64,000 bases of DNA, from NCBI RefSeq assembly GCF_000304335.1, contig NZ_CAJF01000006.1, positions 62,001 through 126,000 of the forward strand, written 5' to 3'. This DNA comes from Microbacterium yannicii PS01 (GTDB lineage Bacteria; Actinomycetota; Actinomycetes; Actinomycetales; Microbacteriaceae). The notes below the pieces were generated by a model that was not told where the DNA came from, searched no databases, and was given only the letters and a program-made list of their open reading frames with translations. The translations under genes and the position numbers were made by a program. Below are positions 33,833 to 44,018 of this stretch, piece after piece (the first letter of the stretch is position 1; each line of letters starts with the position of its first letter).

Positions 33833-34114
33833 CTACGCGGCCGAGGCCGCGGATCCCGGGGCTCGCGGTCGCGAATGACCCGGGGCATCCGGATGACTCT
33901 GCGCGAGGCGCGTGGAGTCGTCGATCCCGCGCTCGGGAGTCGGGGGTGTGCCGCGGGCGTGCAGCGTCCCTCCGAACGCCGTCAGCATCACGGCGACGAG
34001 GGCGAGAGCGGTCACGGCGAGGACGGCGAAGGCGGCAGCTCCCGGCTGCGGTACGGCGGTGGCGCCGACGATCTCGAGGAGGAGGCGCAGCGCGACGCCG
34101 AACGACTCGAACAC
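33833..34114 (-). CDS. Small DUF6412-type membrane protein
   Basis: 93 residues. A single long hydrophobic stretch (about residues 20-48, AAFAVLAVTALALVAVMLTAF) follows a short N-terminus, and the remaining half is polar and Pro-rich. The size, layout and position beside a YidC paralogue fit the DUF6412 proteins of Microbacteriaceae. GTG at 34114 is used, with AAGG about 9 bases upstream. The function is unknown; co-occurrence with yidC suggests a membrane-biogenesis role. Confidence 0.7.
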   Translation of the reverse strand: MFESFGVALRLLLEIVGATAVPQPGAAAFAVLAVTALALVAVMLTAFGGTLHARGTPPTPERGIDDSTRLAQSHPDAPGHSRPRAPGSAASAA

Positions 34115-34266
34115 GGCACCGCCTTTCCCTCACGGATGCCGTCACGCTAGCACCCGCGGATCCACAGCGCCTCCGCCGGCTCCTCCCCGGCATCGGCGAG
34201 GCGCCGATCCTCCCCGGTCTCACCCGATCGGGCCCGCTGTCAGGGGGATCGGGCAGGGTGGAACAC

Positions 34267-36378
34267 ATGACCGCGACGACGACGACCCGCGACGAGGCGC
34301 GCGAAGTCCTGCGCGCGCTCGTCGGCCGCGAAGACGCCGACTTCCACGAGGGGCAGTTCGAGGCGATCGAGGCGCTCGTCGATGGACGCCGGCGCGCGCT
34401 GGTCGTCCAGCGGACCGGGTGGGGCAAGTCGGCCGTGTACTTCGTCGCCACACTCCTGCTGCGTCGGCGGGGTGGCGGGCCGACGGTCCTCGTCTCGCCG
34501 CTGCTCGCGCTGATGCGCGACCAGATCGCCGCCGCCCGGCGGGCGGGGGTGCGCGCCGTCGCCATCAACTCCACGAACGCGCACGAGTGGCGCGATGTGA
34601 TCGCGCAGCTCGACGCCGACGAGGTCGACGTCCTGCTCGTGTCGCCTGAGAGGCTCAACAACCCGTCGTTCCGGGATGAGCAGCTGCCCGATCTTGTTCC
34701 GCGCATCGGCCTGCTCGTCGTCGACGAGGCCCATTGCATCAGCGACTGGGGTCACGACTTCCGGCCCGATTACCGCCGCCTGCGCGAACTCATCGCGCGG
34801 ATGCCCGACGGGGTGCCGGTCCTGGCGACGACCGCGACGGCGAACAGCCGGGTGGTCGCCGACGTCGCCGAGCAGCTCGGGGCGAGCAGCGATGCACCGG
34901 CCGACGTGCTCACCATCCGCGGACCGCTCGCACGCACCTCGCTGCGCCTGGGCGTGCTGCGTCTGCCCAACGCGCCCAGCCGCCTCGCCTGGCTCATCAA
35001 TCACCTGGGCGACCTGCCGGGATCCGGCATCATCTACACCCTCACCGTGTCGGCGGCCACAGACACGGCGCGCCTTCTCCGCGAGCGCGGCTACGACGTC
35101 CGCGCGTACACCGGGCAGACCGATACCGACGAGCGGGAGGAGTCCGAAGGGCTGCTGAAGGAGAACCGGGTCAAAGCCCTCGTCGCCACCAGCGCTCTGG
35201 GCATGGGATTCGACAAGCCCGACCTCGGCTTCGTCGTGCACCTCGGTGCACCGTCGTCTCCGGTCTCGTACTACCAGCAGGTCGGGCGCGCGGGCCGCGC
35301 AACCGCATCGGCCGATGTGCTGCTGCTCCCCGGGGCCGAGGACCGCGACATCTGGCACTACTTCGCCACAGCCTCCATGCCCGATCGCGAGCGGGCGGAA
35401 CGCGTGCTGAACGCGCTGTCGGCGTCGGCAGGCCCGATGTCGACGCCGGCGCTCGAGGCGGTGGTCGACATCCGCCGCACGCCGCTCGAGCTGCTGCTGA
35501 AGGTGCTCGACGTCGACGGCGCCGTCGCGCGCGTGCAGGGCGGGTGGATCGCCACCGGTGCGCCCTGGGACTACGACGAGGAGCGCTACCGCCGCATCGC
35601 GGCCGAGCGCGTGGCGGAGCAGCGCCACATGATCGAGTACGAAGAGACCTCGTCCTGCCGCATGGAGTTCCTGCAGCGCTCGCTCGACGACGAGACGGCC
35701 GCCCCCTGCGGGCGGTGCGACAACTGCGCGGGCGCCTGGTACCCGACCGGCGTGGCCGCCGAGGCGACGGATGCCGCGACCGCCGCCCTCGACCGGGTCG
35801 GGGTGGCGATCGAGCCGCGCCGGCAATGGCCGACCGGCGCCGACCGGCTCGGGCTGCCGGTCAAGGGCCGCATCCCCGCCGACGAGCAGGCTCAGGAGGG
35901 CCGAGCCCTCGCGCGCCTGACCGACCTCGGCTGGGGCGGAACGCTGCGCGACCTGTTCGCGGCCGACGCGCCCGACGCGCCCGTGCCGCCCCAGGTCCTG
36001 ACGGCGTGCGTCCGGGTGCTCGCCGAGTGGGGGTGGGCGCAGCGCCCCGTCGCGGTGGTGGCGATGCCCTCGCGCAGTCGCCCGCAGCTGGTGGACTCGC
36101 TCGCCCGCGGCATCTCCGAGATCGGCCGGCTGCCCTACCTCGGCCGGCTGGAGCTCGTCGACGGCGGCCCGACGGGCCAGCCCGGCGGCAACAGCGCCTT
36201 CCGGCTCGCCGGAGTGTGGGACCGGTTCGACGCCTCCGCGCTCGATGTGCCCGCGGGGCCGGTGCTGCTGGTCGACGACGCCGTCGACAGCCGGTGGACG
36301 CTCACCGTCGCCGCTCGCACGCTGCACCGTGCCGGTGCGGGCGCGGTGCTTCCCTTCGCCCTCGCGCTTCGCGGCTGA
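34267..36378 (+). CDS. RecQ-like DNA helicase with C-terminal phosphoribosyltransferase-like domain
   Basis: 703-residue superfamily 2 helicase. RecQ motifs are in order: Walker A QRTGWGKSAV (about 53-60), SPLLALMRDQ, DEAHCISDWGHDFRPDY (about 158-174), TATANSRVV, then ATSALGMGFDKPDLGFVVH and QQVGRAGR. A zinc site follows (CRMEFLQRSL, then CGRCDNC near 485). There is no HRDC domain. The last ~200 residues end in GPVLLVDDAVDSRWT, a PRPP-binding loop like those of type I phosphoribosyltransferases, an arrangement seen in actinobacterial RecQ-like proteins. The ATG at 34267 follows AGGGTGGA. It is probably a repair helicase; the role of the tail is unknown. Confidence 0.88.
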   Translation: MTATTTTRDEAREVLRALVGREDADFHEGQFEAIEALVDGRRRALVVQRTGWGKSAVYFVATLLLRRRGGGPTVLVSPLLALMRDQIAAARRAGVRAVAINSTNAHEWRDVIAQLDADEVDVLLVSPERLNNPSFRDEQLPDLVPRIGLLVVDEAHCISDWGHDFRPDYRRLRELIARMPDGVPVLATTATANSRVVADVAEQLGASSDAPADVLTIRGPLARTSLRLGVLRLPNAPSRLAWLINHLGDLPGSGIIYTLTVSAATDTARLLRERGYDVRAYTGQTDTDEREESEGLLKENRVKALVATSALGMGFDKPDLGFVVHLGAPSSPVSYYQQVGRAGRATASADVLLLPGAEDRDIWHYFATASMPDRERAERVLNALSASAGPMSTPALEAVVDIRRTPLELLLKVLDVDGAVARVQGGWIATGAPWDYDEERYRRIAAERVAEQRHMIEYEETSSCRMEFLQRSLDDETAAPCGRCDNCAGAWYPTGVAAEATDAATAALDRVGVAIEPRRQWPTGADRLGLPVKGRIPADEQAQEGRALARLTDLGWGGTLRDLFAADAPDAPVPPQVLTACVRVLAEWGWAQRPVAVVAMPSRSRPQLVDSLARGISEIGRLPYLGRLELVDGGPTGQPGGNSAFRLAGVWDRFDASALDVPAGPVLLVDDAVDSRWTLTVAARTLHRAGAGAVLPFALALRG

Positions 36379-36441
36379 ACCGGAGCCGGGACGCCGGGCC
36401 GCGTCATCCGTCGTCTCTGCGGTCTCCGACGTCGAAGTGCC

Positions 36442-36471
36442 TCGACGTGCCGCGTGCGCCCGGTCTAGACT
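36442..36471 (+). promoter_or_regulatory. Promoter of the cys-leader/cbs-metB transcript
   Basis: A -35-like TCGACG (36442-36447) and a -10 TAGACT (36466-36471) are spaced by 18 bases. The -10 box ends 7 bases before the GTG of the Cys-rich leader peptide, so transcription should begin at or next to that start codon. Confidence 0.65.
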
Positions 36472-36478
36472 TGCCCGC

Positions 36479-36514
36479 GTGTTGACCTGTCGCTGTTGTC
36501 GCCCTTGCCGGTGA
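36479..36514 (+). CDS. Cys-rich leader peptide, probable cysteine-responsive attenuator
   Basis: An 11-residue ORF, MLTCRCCRPCR, with four cysteines including a Cys-Cys pair, encoded from a GTG that is probably the first transcribed triplet (leaderless). It ends 79 bases before cbs. Polycysteine leader peptides that sense charged Cys-tRNA are known upstream of sulfur-assimilation genes in mycobacteria, where ribosome stalling on the Cys codons changes access to the downstream start. Here a hairpin CCGCGC/GCGCGG (36559-36574) sits just before the cbs ribosome binding site GAGGA (36581-36585) and could be the switch. Confidence 0.75.
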   Translation: MLTCRCCRPCR

Positions 36515-36593
36515 AGCTCCCGCTTCGCCCACGCCCCCGCGACCCCCGACTGATCTCCCCGCGCACGCGCGCGGCAACACCGAGGACACATCT

Positions 36594-37582
<989 letters not shown>

Positions 37583-37586
<4 letters not shown>

Positions 37587-38764
37587 GCGACCCCACGACC
37601 CACCGGGGATTCGAGACCGCCGGCTTCGATACAGCCGCGGTGCACGCCGGTCAGGCCTTCGACCCGACGACGGGGGCCGTGATCCCTCCGGTGCACTTCT
37701 CCACCACCTACGCGCAGGACGGCATCGGCGGGCTTCGCGAAGGCTACGAGTACGGGCGCAGCGGCAACCCCACGCGCACCGCGCTCGAGACCCAGCTCGC
37801 CGCCCTCGAGGGCGGCGCCCACGCGCTGTCGTTCGCGTCGGGGCTCGCCGCCGAGGACGCACTGCTGCGGGCGGCGCTGAAGCCGGGCGACGAGGTGCTG
37901 CTCGGCAGCGACGTGTACGGCGGCACGTACCGGCTCATCGCGCGGGTGCTGGGCGACTGGGGCGTCGGTGTCCGGGTGGTCGACATGAGCGACCTCGACG
38001 CGGTGCGCTCGGCGCTCGAGGAGCGTCCCGCCCGGGTCGTCTGGGTCGAGACGCCCAGCAACCCGCTCCTGCGCATCACCGACATCGCCGGCCTCGCCCG
38101 GCTCGGGCACGACGCCGGCGCCCTCGTCGTGGTCGACAACACCTTCGCTTCACCGGCGCTGCAGCAGCCGCTCGCCCTCGGCGCCGACGTCGTCGTGCAC
38201 TCGACGACCAAATACCTCGGCGGGCACTCCGACGTCGTCGGCGGAGCGCTCGTGCTCGACGACGACGCGCTGTACGAGCGGGCGAAGTTCCTCCAGTTCG
38301 CGGTCGGCGCCGTGTCGGGCCCGCTGGACGCCTGGCTCACCACGCGCGGCATCAAGACGCTCGGCCTGCGCATGCAGCGGCACAGCGAGAACGCCCAGGC
38401 GATCGCCCGATTCCTCGACGCTCACTCCGCCGTCGCCCGTGTCTACTACCCGGGGCTCGCCACTCACCCGGGGCACGAACTGGCCGCCGCGCAGATGAGC
38501 GGGTTCGGCGGCATCGTGTCGGTCGCACTCGAGGACGCGGCATCCGCTCGCCGCTTCGCCGAGTCGACCCGGCTCTTCCAGCTCGCCGAGTCGCTCGGCG
38601 GCGTGGAGTCGCTGATGAACTACCCCGACGAGATGACCCACGCCTCGGTGCGGGGGACCGAGCTCGCCGTCCCGCCGGAGGTCGTGCGCCTGTCGGTGGG
38701 CATCGAGACCGCCGCCGACCTCATCGCGGACCTCGACGAGGCGCTCGCGACCCTCGGTCGCTGA
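37583..38764 (+). CDS. metB: Cystathionine gamma-synthase/gamma-lyase family enzyme
   Basis: 393-residue PLP enzyme of the Cys/Met metabolism family. Typical parts are AVIPPVHFSTTYAQDG, YEYGRSGNPTRTALE, VVDNTFASPALQQPLALGADVVVHSTTKYLGGH with the PLP lysine, and SLGGVESLMNYPDEMTHASV near the end. Coupled to cbs by ATGA, it would work with it in transsulfuration between homocysteine and cysteine; gamma-synthase and gamma-lyase members cannot be told apart by eye. The last codons (Leu-Gly-Arg-stop) lie inside the first unit of the tandem repeat array that follows, so the repeat touches the coding end. Confidence 0.93.
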
Positions 38765-39042
38765 GCTTGTCGCTCGGTCGCTGAGCTTGCCGCTCGGTCG
38801 CTGGGCTTGTCGCTCGGTCGCTGAGCTTGTCGAAGCGCCCTTCGACAGGCTCAGGGACCGGGTGAGGAAGCGCCCTTCGACAGGCTCAGGGCCCGGGTGA
38901 GGAAGCGCCCTTCGACAGGCTCAGGGCCCGGGTGAGGAAGCGCCCTTCGATGGGCTCAGGGCCCGGGTGAGGAAGCGTCCTTCGACGGGCTCGGGGACCC
39001 GGGTGAGGAAGCGCCCTTCGACGGGCTCGGGGACCGGGACGG
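38753..39042. repeat. Tandem REP-like repeat array after metB
   Basis: This stretch fills the gene gap. Part A has three full 20-bp units CTGAGCTTGTCGCTCGGTCG (38761-38820) plus a partial one; the preceding CTCGGTCG belongs to metB. Part B has six units of 34-36 bp beginning AAGCGCCCTTCGACAGGCTC (38833, 38868, 38903, 38938, 38973, 39009), with the later ones increasingly diverged. Where A meets B, CTGAGCTTGTCGAAG and CTTCGACAGGCTCAG form a hairpin around CGCC, the widespread actinobacterial REP-like palindrome. There are no unique spacers, so it is not CRISPR. It may terminate transcription or have grown by slippage. Confidence 0.88.
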
Positions 39043-39074
39043 CTCAGGGAGCGGCGGACCGTAGGCTCGGGAGC

Positions 39075-41207
39075 ATGACCGCGAGCCCCGGCATCCTCTC
39101 CCCGCTGGCGCAGCCGCTGCGGATCGGCGCGATGACGGTGCCGAACCGGATCATGCAGACCGCGCACTCGAAGCAGTACTCCGACCGCGTCGAGTCCGAC
39201 CGCGAGACGGAGTACTACGTGCGCCGGGCGCGCGGCGGCTGCGGGCTCTTCGTCGCGGGCAACCACTTCGTGCACCCGTCGGGGTCGATCCGCGGATTCC
39301 AGGACGCCTTCCGTCCCGAGTCCGTGCCGGCGGCGAAGAAGATGACGGATGCCGTGCACGAGGCCGGCGCGAAGATCCTGGTGCAGCTGAACCACCACGG
39401 CGCGCAGGCCCAGCCGGACGGACCCGACGGGCCGCGCGCGGTCTACGCCCCGTCGCGCCTGCTCTCGCCCTCGACCGCCCACGCGACGCGCGAGATGGAT
39501 GCGGCCGACATCGCCGCGTTCGTCGAGGGCTGGGCGACGTCGGCGGCGCACGCGCGCGACGGCGGCTTCGACGGCGTCGAGATCCACATGGCGCACGGAT
39601 ATCTCCTGCATCAGTTCCTCTCCCCGCTGTACAACGCGCGTACCGATGGGTACGGGGGTGACATCGAGGGCCGCACCCGGTTCCCGCGCGAGGTGCTGCG
39701 GGCGGTGCGGGCGCGCGTCGGCGACGACTTCACCGTCGGCATCCGCATCGTGGCGAACGAGTTCCGTCCCGGTGGCCCCGACGGCGCTGGTCTGAACAGC
39801 GCCGGCCTGGATGGTGCCGACATGCGCGCGATCATCGCGCGGCTCCGGGCCGGGGCCCGCATCGACTTCCTCGATCTGGCGGCGGGCGGCTATCACAACG
39901 TCCACTACGTCTTCCCGTCGTCGCCGATGCCCTTCGCGTGGCTGCGCGACGATGTCGCCGCCGTCAAGGCCGCGAACCCCGACGTTCCCGTCTTCGGAGT
40001 GGGGGCGGCGCGCTCGGTCGAAGAGGCCGAGGAGGTCGTCCGCGACGGCATCGCCGACATGGTCGCGCTCACCCGCGCGCAGATCGCGGACCCCGACCTC
40101 GGCCGCAAGCTGCTAGGCATCGAGCCCGTCTCGCCGGACGGTCGCGGCATCCGTCACTGCATCCGTCTGAACCAGGGATGCCTCGGCCGCGGCAGTCGCG
40201 GACTCGCCATGTCGTGCACCGTGAACCCGATCGCCGGGCGAGAACGCGAGCGCGGCGAGCGACCGCGGGCCGCGGCCGTGCAGCGGTGGATCGTCGTGGG
40301 CGGCGGACCGGCCGGCATGCGCGCCGCTGTCGAGCTCGCGGCCGACGGGCACGCCGTCACCTTGCTCGAGCGGGAGGACGAGCTGGGCGGACAGCTGCGG
40401 CTGGCGCGCCGCGTTCCCGGGCGCGAGAGCGTGGGCCTGCTCGTCGACGATCTCGAGCGCGACCTGGCGTCGACCGGAGTGGATGTGCGGCTCGGCGTGC
40501 TGGCTGCCGCGGAGGAGCTCCGCGCCGCGGCACCGGACGGCATCGTCGTGGCGACCGGCGCGGTGGCACCGCGGGCCACGTCGCTCGCTCTCGGCGGGGC
40601 GTACGCCGGGGGATTCCCGGCGGCGGGCACGATCGACGCGTTCGCCGCGGCAGCCCTCACGCTGCATAACCCGCGCGCTGTGACCGGCGCGGAATCCCCG
40701 CTCGGCCGACGGATCGCGGTGGTGGATGCCGATGGCACCGCCTATGCGGCCGGCATCGTGCTGACGCTGCTCGAGGCGGTCGACGAACTCGAGCTGGTGA
40801 CGCCGTTCGAGACCGTGTTCCCGCACATCGGCGCAGGATACGACCGCCCGCTGCTTCTCGAGCGCCTCGGCGCGCACGGCGGGTTCCGCCGCACCCCGGC
40901 GCAGCGCGTGGACGCGGTCGGGCTCGGCACTCTTGCGCTGACCGATTCCGTGACCGGTCAGGTGACCGTGCTCGACGGACTCGACACGGTCGTCGCGATC
41001 GAGCCGCGCGCCTCCGTCGGCATCGCCGGGATGATGGATGCCGCGGCGTCTCCGCTCGCCGGGCCTGCGGCATCCCTCACGCCTGATGCGTCGCCGCGGA
41101 TCGTGACGATCGGCGATGCGTTCGCCCCGCGCACGATCGACGCCGCCATCTTCGAGGCCGTCGAGCTCGCTTACGACGTCGCCGGACTCGCGACTCTTCG
41201 CGCCTGA
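39075..41207 (+). CDS. NADH:flavin oxidoreductase/2,4-dienoyl-CoA reductase-like enzyme
   Basis: 710-residue flavoenzyme: an N-terminal Old-Yellow-Enzyme FMN barrel (about 1-360), then a pyridine-nucleotide-disulfide-like FAD/NAD domain (WIVVGGGPAGMRAAVELAADG near 410). Active-site GVEIHMAHGYLLHQFLSPLYN is typical. Between the domains, FadH-type enzymes bind a 4Fe-4S cluster with Cys-x2-Cys-x3-Cys-x11-Cys; here the segment CIRLNQGC followed by Cys twelve residues later keeps three cysteines and has Leu at the second. The ATG at 39075 lies 7 bases after TAGGCT, so it looks leaderless. The substrate may be an enoyl-CoA, an enone or a demethylated amine; context does not decide. Confidence 0.85.
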   Translation: MTASPGILSPLAQPLRIGAMTVPNRIMQTAHSKQYSDRVESDRETEYYVRRARGGCGLFVAGNHFVHPSGSIRGFQDAFRPESVPAAKKMTDAVHEAGAKILVQLNHHGAQAQPDGPDGPRAVYAPSRLLSPSTAHATREMDAADIAAFVEGWATSAAHARDGGFDGVEIHMAHGYLLHQFLSPLYNARTDGYGGDIEGRTRFPREVLRAVRARVGDDFTVGIRIVANEFRPGGPDGAGLNSAGLDGADMRAIIARLRAGARIDFLDLAAGGYHNVHYVFPSSPMPFAWLRDDVAAVKAANPDVPVFGVGAARSVEEAEEVVRDGIADMVALTRAQIADPDLGRKLLGIEPVSPDGRGIRHCIRLNQGCLGRGSRGLAMSCTVNPIAGRERERGERPRAAAVQRWIVVGGGPAGMRAAVELAADGHAVTLLEREDELGGQLRLARRVPGRESVGLLVDDLERDLASTGVDVRLGVLAAAEELRAAAPDGIVVATGAVAPRATSLALGGAYAGGFPAAGTIDAFAAAALTLHNPRAVTGAESPLGRRIAVVDADGTAYAAGIVLTLLEAVDELELVTPFETVFPHIGAGYDRPLLLERLGAHGGFRRTPAQRVDAVGLGTLALTDSVTGQVTVLDGLDTVVAIEPRASVGIAGMMDAAASPLAGPAASLTPDASPRIVTIGDAFAPRTIDAAIFEAVELAYDVAGLATLRA

Positions 41208-41291
41208 CCCTCCCCCGCGCCTGCGCCACCCGGGTGCGCGCTGGCATCATCCGGCGGGGGACGGCCGCGCCCGCTCAGTACGCTGAATCTC

Positions 41292-42851
41292 GTGGACCCC
41301 GTCGCGGCAACGCTCGTCATCCTGGTTCTCGCGGTCGCCGCCTTCGTGAGCAACCGCGTCCCGATCGGCGTCGTCTCGATCGGTGTGGCGCTCGCGCTGT
41401 TCTTCACCGGCGTGCTCACACTCCCGGAGGCGCTCGCGGGGTTCGGGGATCCGACGGTGCTGTTCATCGCGGCCCTCTTCGTCGTGAGCGAGTCGCTCGA
41501 CGCGACCGGAGTGACGGCGTGGGCGGGGCAGAGGGTGATCGGTCGCGCCGGCTCGACCCGCAGCCGACTGCTGCTCGTGATCGCGCTCCTCGTGGCCGGG
41601 CTCACGGCGCTCATCAGCATCAACGGGGCGGTGGCGGCGCTGCTGCCGCTCGTCGTGGTCGTCGCAGCCCGCGCCGGAATCGCCTCGTCGAAGCTGCTGA
41701 TGCCGCTCGCCTTCGCGGCCTCGGCGGGCTCCCTGCTCCTGCTCACGGGCACACCGGTCAACATCCTGGTGTCGGACTTCGCCATCGGCGCGGGCGGTCG
41801 GCATTTCGGATTCTTCGAGTACGCGCTCGTCGGCATCCCGGTCCTGGCCGGCACCATCGTCATTCTGCTGCTCGGCGGCCGCCTCGTGCCCGATCGGCCC
41901 GCTGCCCGCATGCCGTTGGACCTTGTGCGCCACGCGCGTCTGCTGCGTCAGCAGTACTCGCTCTCGCTCGACACAGGCACGATCCTCGGACCTGTGACCG
42001 GTGTCACGGAAGTGGTCGTGGCGCCCCGCTCACCGCTCATCGGCACACGCGTGTGCGCGGGCATGACCGATCCCGACGGTGACCTCGTCGTCCTGGCAGC
42101 GCGCCGCGGCGACGAGCTGCTGAAGGGCACCGAGTTCCTCGTGCAGGCCGGCGACGCCCTGCTGCTCCAGGGCGCGTGGGACGACCTCTCGCGGCGATCG
42201 CGCGAGCCCGGGATGCTCGTCGTCGACGACCCGCAGCGGCTGCGCCGCTCGGTCCCGCTGGGACGGGGCGCCAAGCGGGCGATCGGCATCCTGCTGGGGA
42301 TGGTCGTGCTCTTGGCGACCGGGCTCGTTCCGCCCGCCGTCGCTGCGCTCCTCGCGGCGTGCGCACTGGTCCTGACGCGGACGGTGAGCGTGACGCAGGC
42401 GTACCGCTCGATCTCGTGGACGACCGTGGTGCTGATCGCGGGCATGATTCCGCTGTCGACCGCGTTCATCGCGACCGGCACCGCGGATCTCGTAGCCGGA
42501 TGGATGCTGTCGATGCTGGGCGACGCCGGACCACATGCCGCCTTGACCGCACTGTGCGCCCTGGCTCTCGTCCTCGGTCAGCTGATCAGCAACACGGCAA
42601 CCGTGCTGATCGTGGCTCCGATCGCGATCGCCGTTGCGCATTCGATGGAACTCTCGGTGCAGCCGTTCATGATGGCTCTCGCGGTGATCGGCGCGGCGGC
42701 GTTCCTCACGCCGATCGCGACGCCGGCCAACCTGATGGTGATGGAACCGGGAGGCTTCCGCTTCGGCGACTACTGGCGGCTCGGGCTGCCGCTTGCCCTC
42801 TTCTTCTTCGCCATGGCGGTGCTGTACGTGCCGCTCGTCTGGCCGTTCTGA
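41292..42851 (+). CDS. SLC13/DASS-family permease with internal TrkA-C-like domain
   Basis: 519-residue membrane transporter of the ion transporter superfamily. About eleven helices are predicted in two inverted halves; signature loops are NGAVAALLPLVVVVAARAG with LLTGTPVNIL, and ISNTATVLIVAPIAIAVA with TPIATPANLMV. A cytoplasmic TrkA-C-like domain lies between the halves (about residues 220-300). Members carry dicarboxylates, sulfate or similar anions. The GTG start has no ribosome binding site; TACGCT ends 7 bases upstream, suggesting a leaderless transcript. A strong hairpin follows the stop. The substrate is not known. Confidence 0.87.
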   Translation: MDPVAATLVILVLAVAAFVSNRVPIGVVSIGVALALFFTGVLTLPEALAGFGDPTVLFIAALFVVSESLDATGVTAWAGQRVIGRAGSTRSRLLLVIALLVAGLTALISINGAVAALLPLVVVVAARAGIASSKLLMPLAFAASAGSLLLLTGTPVNILVSDFAIGAGGRHFGFFEYALVGIPVLAGTIVILLLGGRLVPDRPAARMPLDLVRHARLLRQQYSLSLDTGTILGPVTGVTEVVVAPRSPLIGTRVCAGMTDPDGDLVVLAARRGDELLKGTEFLVQAGDALLLQGAWDDLSRRSREPGMLVVDDPQRLRRSVPLGRGAKRAIGILLGMVVLLATGLVPPAVAALLAACALVLTRTVSVTQAYRSISWTTVVLIAGMIPLSTAFIATGTADLVAGWMLSMLGDAGPHAALTALCALALVLGQLISNTATVLIVAPIAIAVAHSMELSVQPFMMALAVIGAAAFLTPIATPANLMVMEPGGFRFGDYWRLGLPLALFFFAMAVLYVPLVWPF

Positions 42852-42866
42852 CCGACCCGGTGGTGC

Positions 42867-42903
42867 GCGGCGCTCCGGAGGTTCGGGTCACCCGGAGCGC
42901 CGC
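42867..42903. terminator. Bidirectional hairpin terminator between permease and SDR genes
   Basis: A perfect 12-bp stem GCGGCGCTCCGG (42867-42878) with 42892-42903 and a 13-base loop lies in the 65-base gap between two convergent genes. It has no U-tract but is well placed to end both transcripts. Confidence 0.7.
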
Positions 42904-42916
42904 GGGTCGAAGGGGC

Positions 42917-43969
42917 TCAGGCGGCCGACCAGCCGCCGTCGCTCGCGAGCACGACGCCGTTGACGTTCACGCCGTCGTCGCTCAGCAGGAACGTGATCGA
43001 GGCCGCCAGGGCGTCGGCGCTCACCGGCGTCGGCATGACGGCCATCGCGGTCTGCACGCGGCTCGCGCCCAGCGGCGACGCGAACGACGCCTCGATGTTG
43101 GTGATCGTCGGGCCGGGCGCGACGGCGTTGACGCGGATGCCGCTGGGACCGTACATGAAGGCGCTGGACTTCGTCAGGCCGACGACCGCGTGCTTCGAGG
43201 CGGTGTAGGCGACCCCGGCGGCGGAGCCGCGCAGCGCGGCCTCGGACGCGGTGTTGACGATCGATCCGCCGCCCTGCGCGAGCATGCCGGGGATGACCGC
43301 GCGCATGAGCTTCATGGTGCCGTCCACGTTCACGCGGAAGACACGCTGCCACACGGCATCCGTCACCTCTGCGACCGGCGTCATGTCGTCCATGATCCCG
43401 GCGATGTTGGCGAGCCCATCGACGGTCCCGCCGGCGGCCCCGATGATCCGGGCCACGCCGGCGTCGTCGGTGATGTCGGCGACGAGCGGCACGATGTCAC
43501 CGTCTGCGTGCGCCGCGACGAGCTCGTCGAGCCGCTCCTGGCTCACGTCGACGGCGACCACGCGGCCGCCCTCGCGGGCCACGCGCGACGCCGTCGCCCG
43601 GCCGATGCCCGATCCGGCGCCCGTGACGATGATGGTCTTGCCGGTGAACCGGCCCTGATCGATGCGCTCCGTCCACTGCCGCTTCGGAACGGCGGGAGCG
43701 GATGCCTCGGCCCCGCCGCTCTCGCCGGGCGCCGCTTCCGGACGCTCGGTGGTGGCGACCTGCTGGACGAGGTGGTCGAGCGCCTCGCGGCTGAAGGCGC
43801 CGCGGCTGAGCTCGACGAGCTTCTCGAGGGGGAGGCCGGCGACGGGCGCCAGCGCGTCCGCGCTCTGCCCGCCCTGTGCGAGGAGGTCTCGCAGGATCGG
43901 ACCGCCGATCGGATCGTCGAGCCAGGTGGCGATGGTGGAACCGCCGGTCGGCGGGGTGCTGGTGCTCAT
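42917..43969 (-). CDS. Short-chain dehydrogenase/reductase with N-terminal extension
   Basis: 350-residue NAD(P)-dependent oxidoreductase. The classical SDR domain starts near residue 108 with KTIIVTGAGSGIGRATASRV and has the NNAG-equivalent NIAG and the catalytic YTASK. About 100 residues precede it: an acidic, Pro-rich region with a helical segment (IGGPILRDLLAQGGQSADAL) not found in ordinary SDRs. The ATG at 43969 has AGGA 8 bases upstream, which supports the long form. It is divergent from a TetR gene, and a 22-bp palindrome lies between them, so TetR probably represses both. The substrate is unknown. Confidence 0.88.
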   Translation of the reverse strand: MSTSTPPTGGSTIATWLDDPIGGPILRDLLAQGGQSADALAPVAGLPLEKLVELSRGAFSREALDHLVQQVATTERPEAAPGESGGAEASAPAVPKRQWTERIDQGRFTGKTIIVTGAGSGIGRATASRVAREGGRVVAVDVSQERLDELVAAHADGDIVPLVADITDDAGVARIIGAAGGTVDGLANIAGIMDDMTPVAEVTDAVWQRVFRVNVDGTMKLMRAVIPGMLAQGGGSIVNTASEAALRGSAAGVAYTASKHAVVGLTKSSAFMYGPSGIRVNAVAPGPTITNIEASFASPLGASRVQTAMAVMPTPVSADALAASITFLLSDDGVNVNGVVLASDGGWSAA

Positions 43970-43983
43970 GAGTGCGTCCTTTC

Positions 43984-44005
43984 TACCGGACAACTATGTC
44001 CGGTA
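43984..44005. promoter_or_regulatory. Palindromic TetR operator between SDR and TetR genes
   Basis: TACCGGACA (43984-43992) and TGTCCGGTA (43997-44005) form perfect inverted 9-bp arms around ACTA. A -10-like TAGGCT (44007-44012) for the TetR gene directly abuts it and ends 6 bases before the GTG start. Its symmetry and position between divergent genes make it the likely TetR binding site. Confidence 0.82.
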
Positions 44006-44018
44006 CTAGGCTACACCC

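Noticed and set aside
38753..39042. Possible CRISPR array
   Set aside because: The units are directly contiguous without unique spacers, and no cas genes are present.
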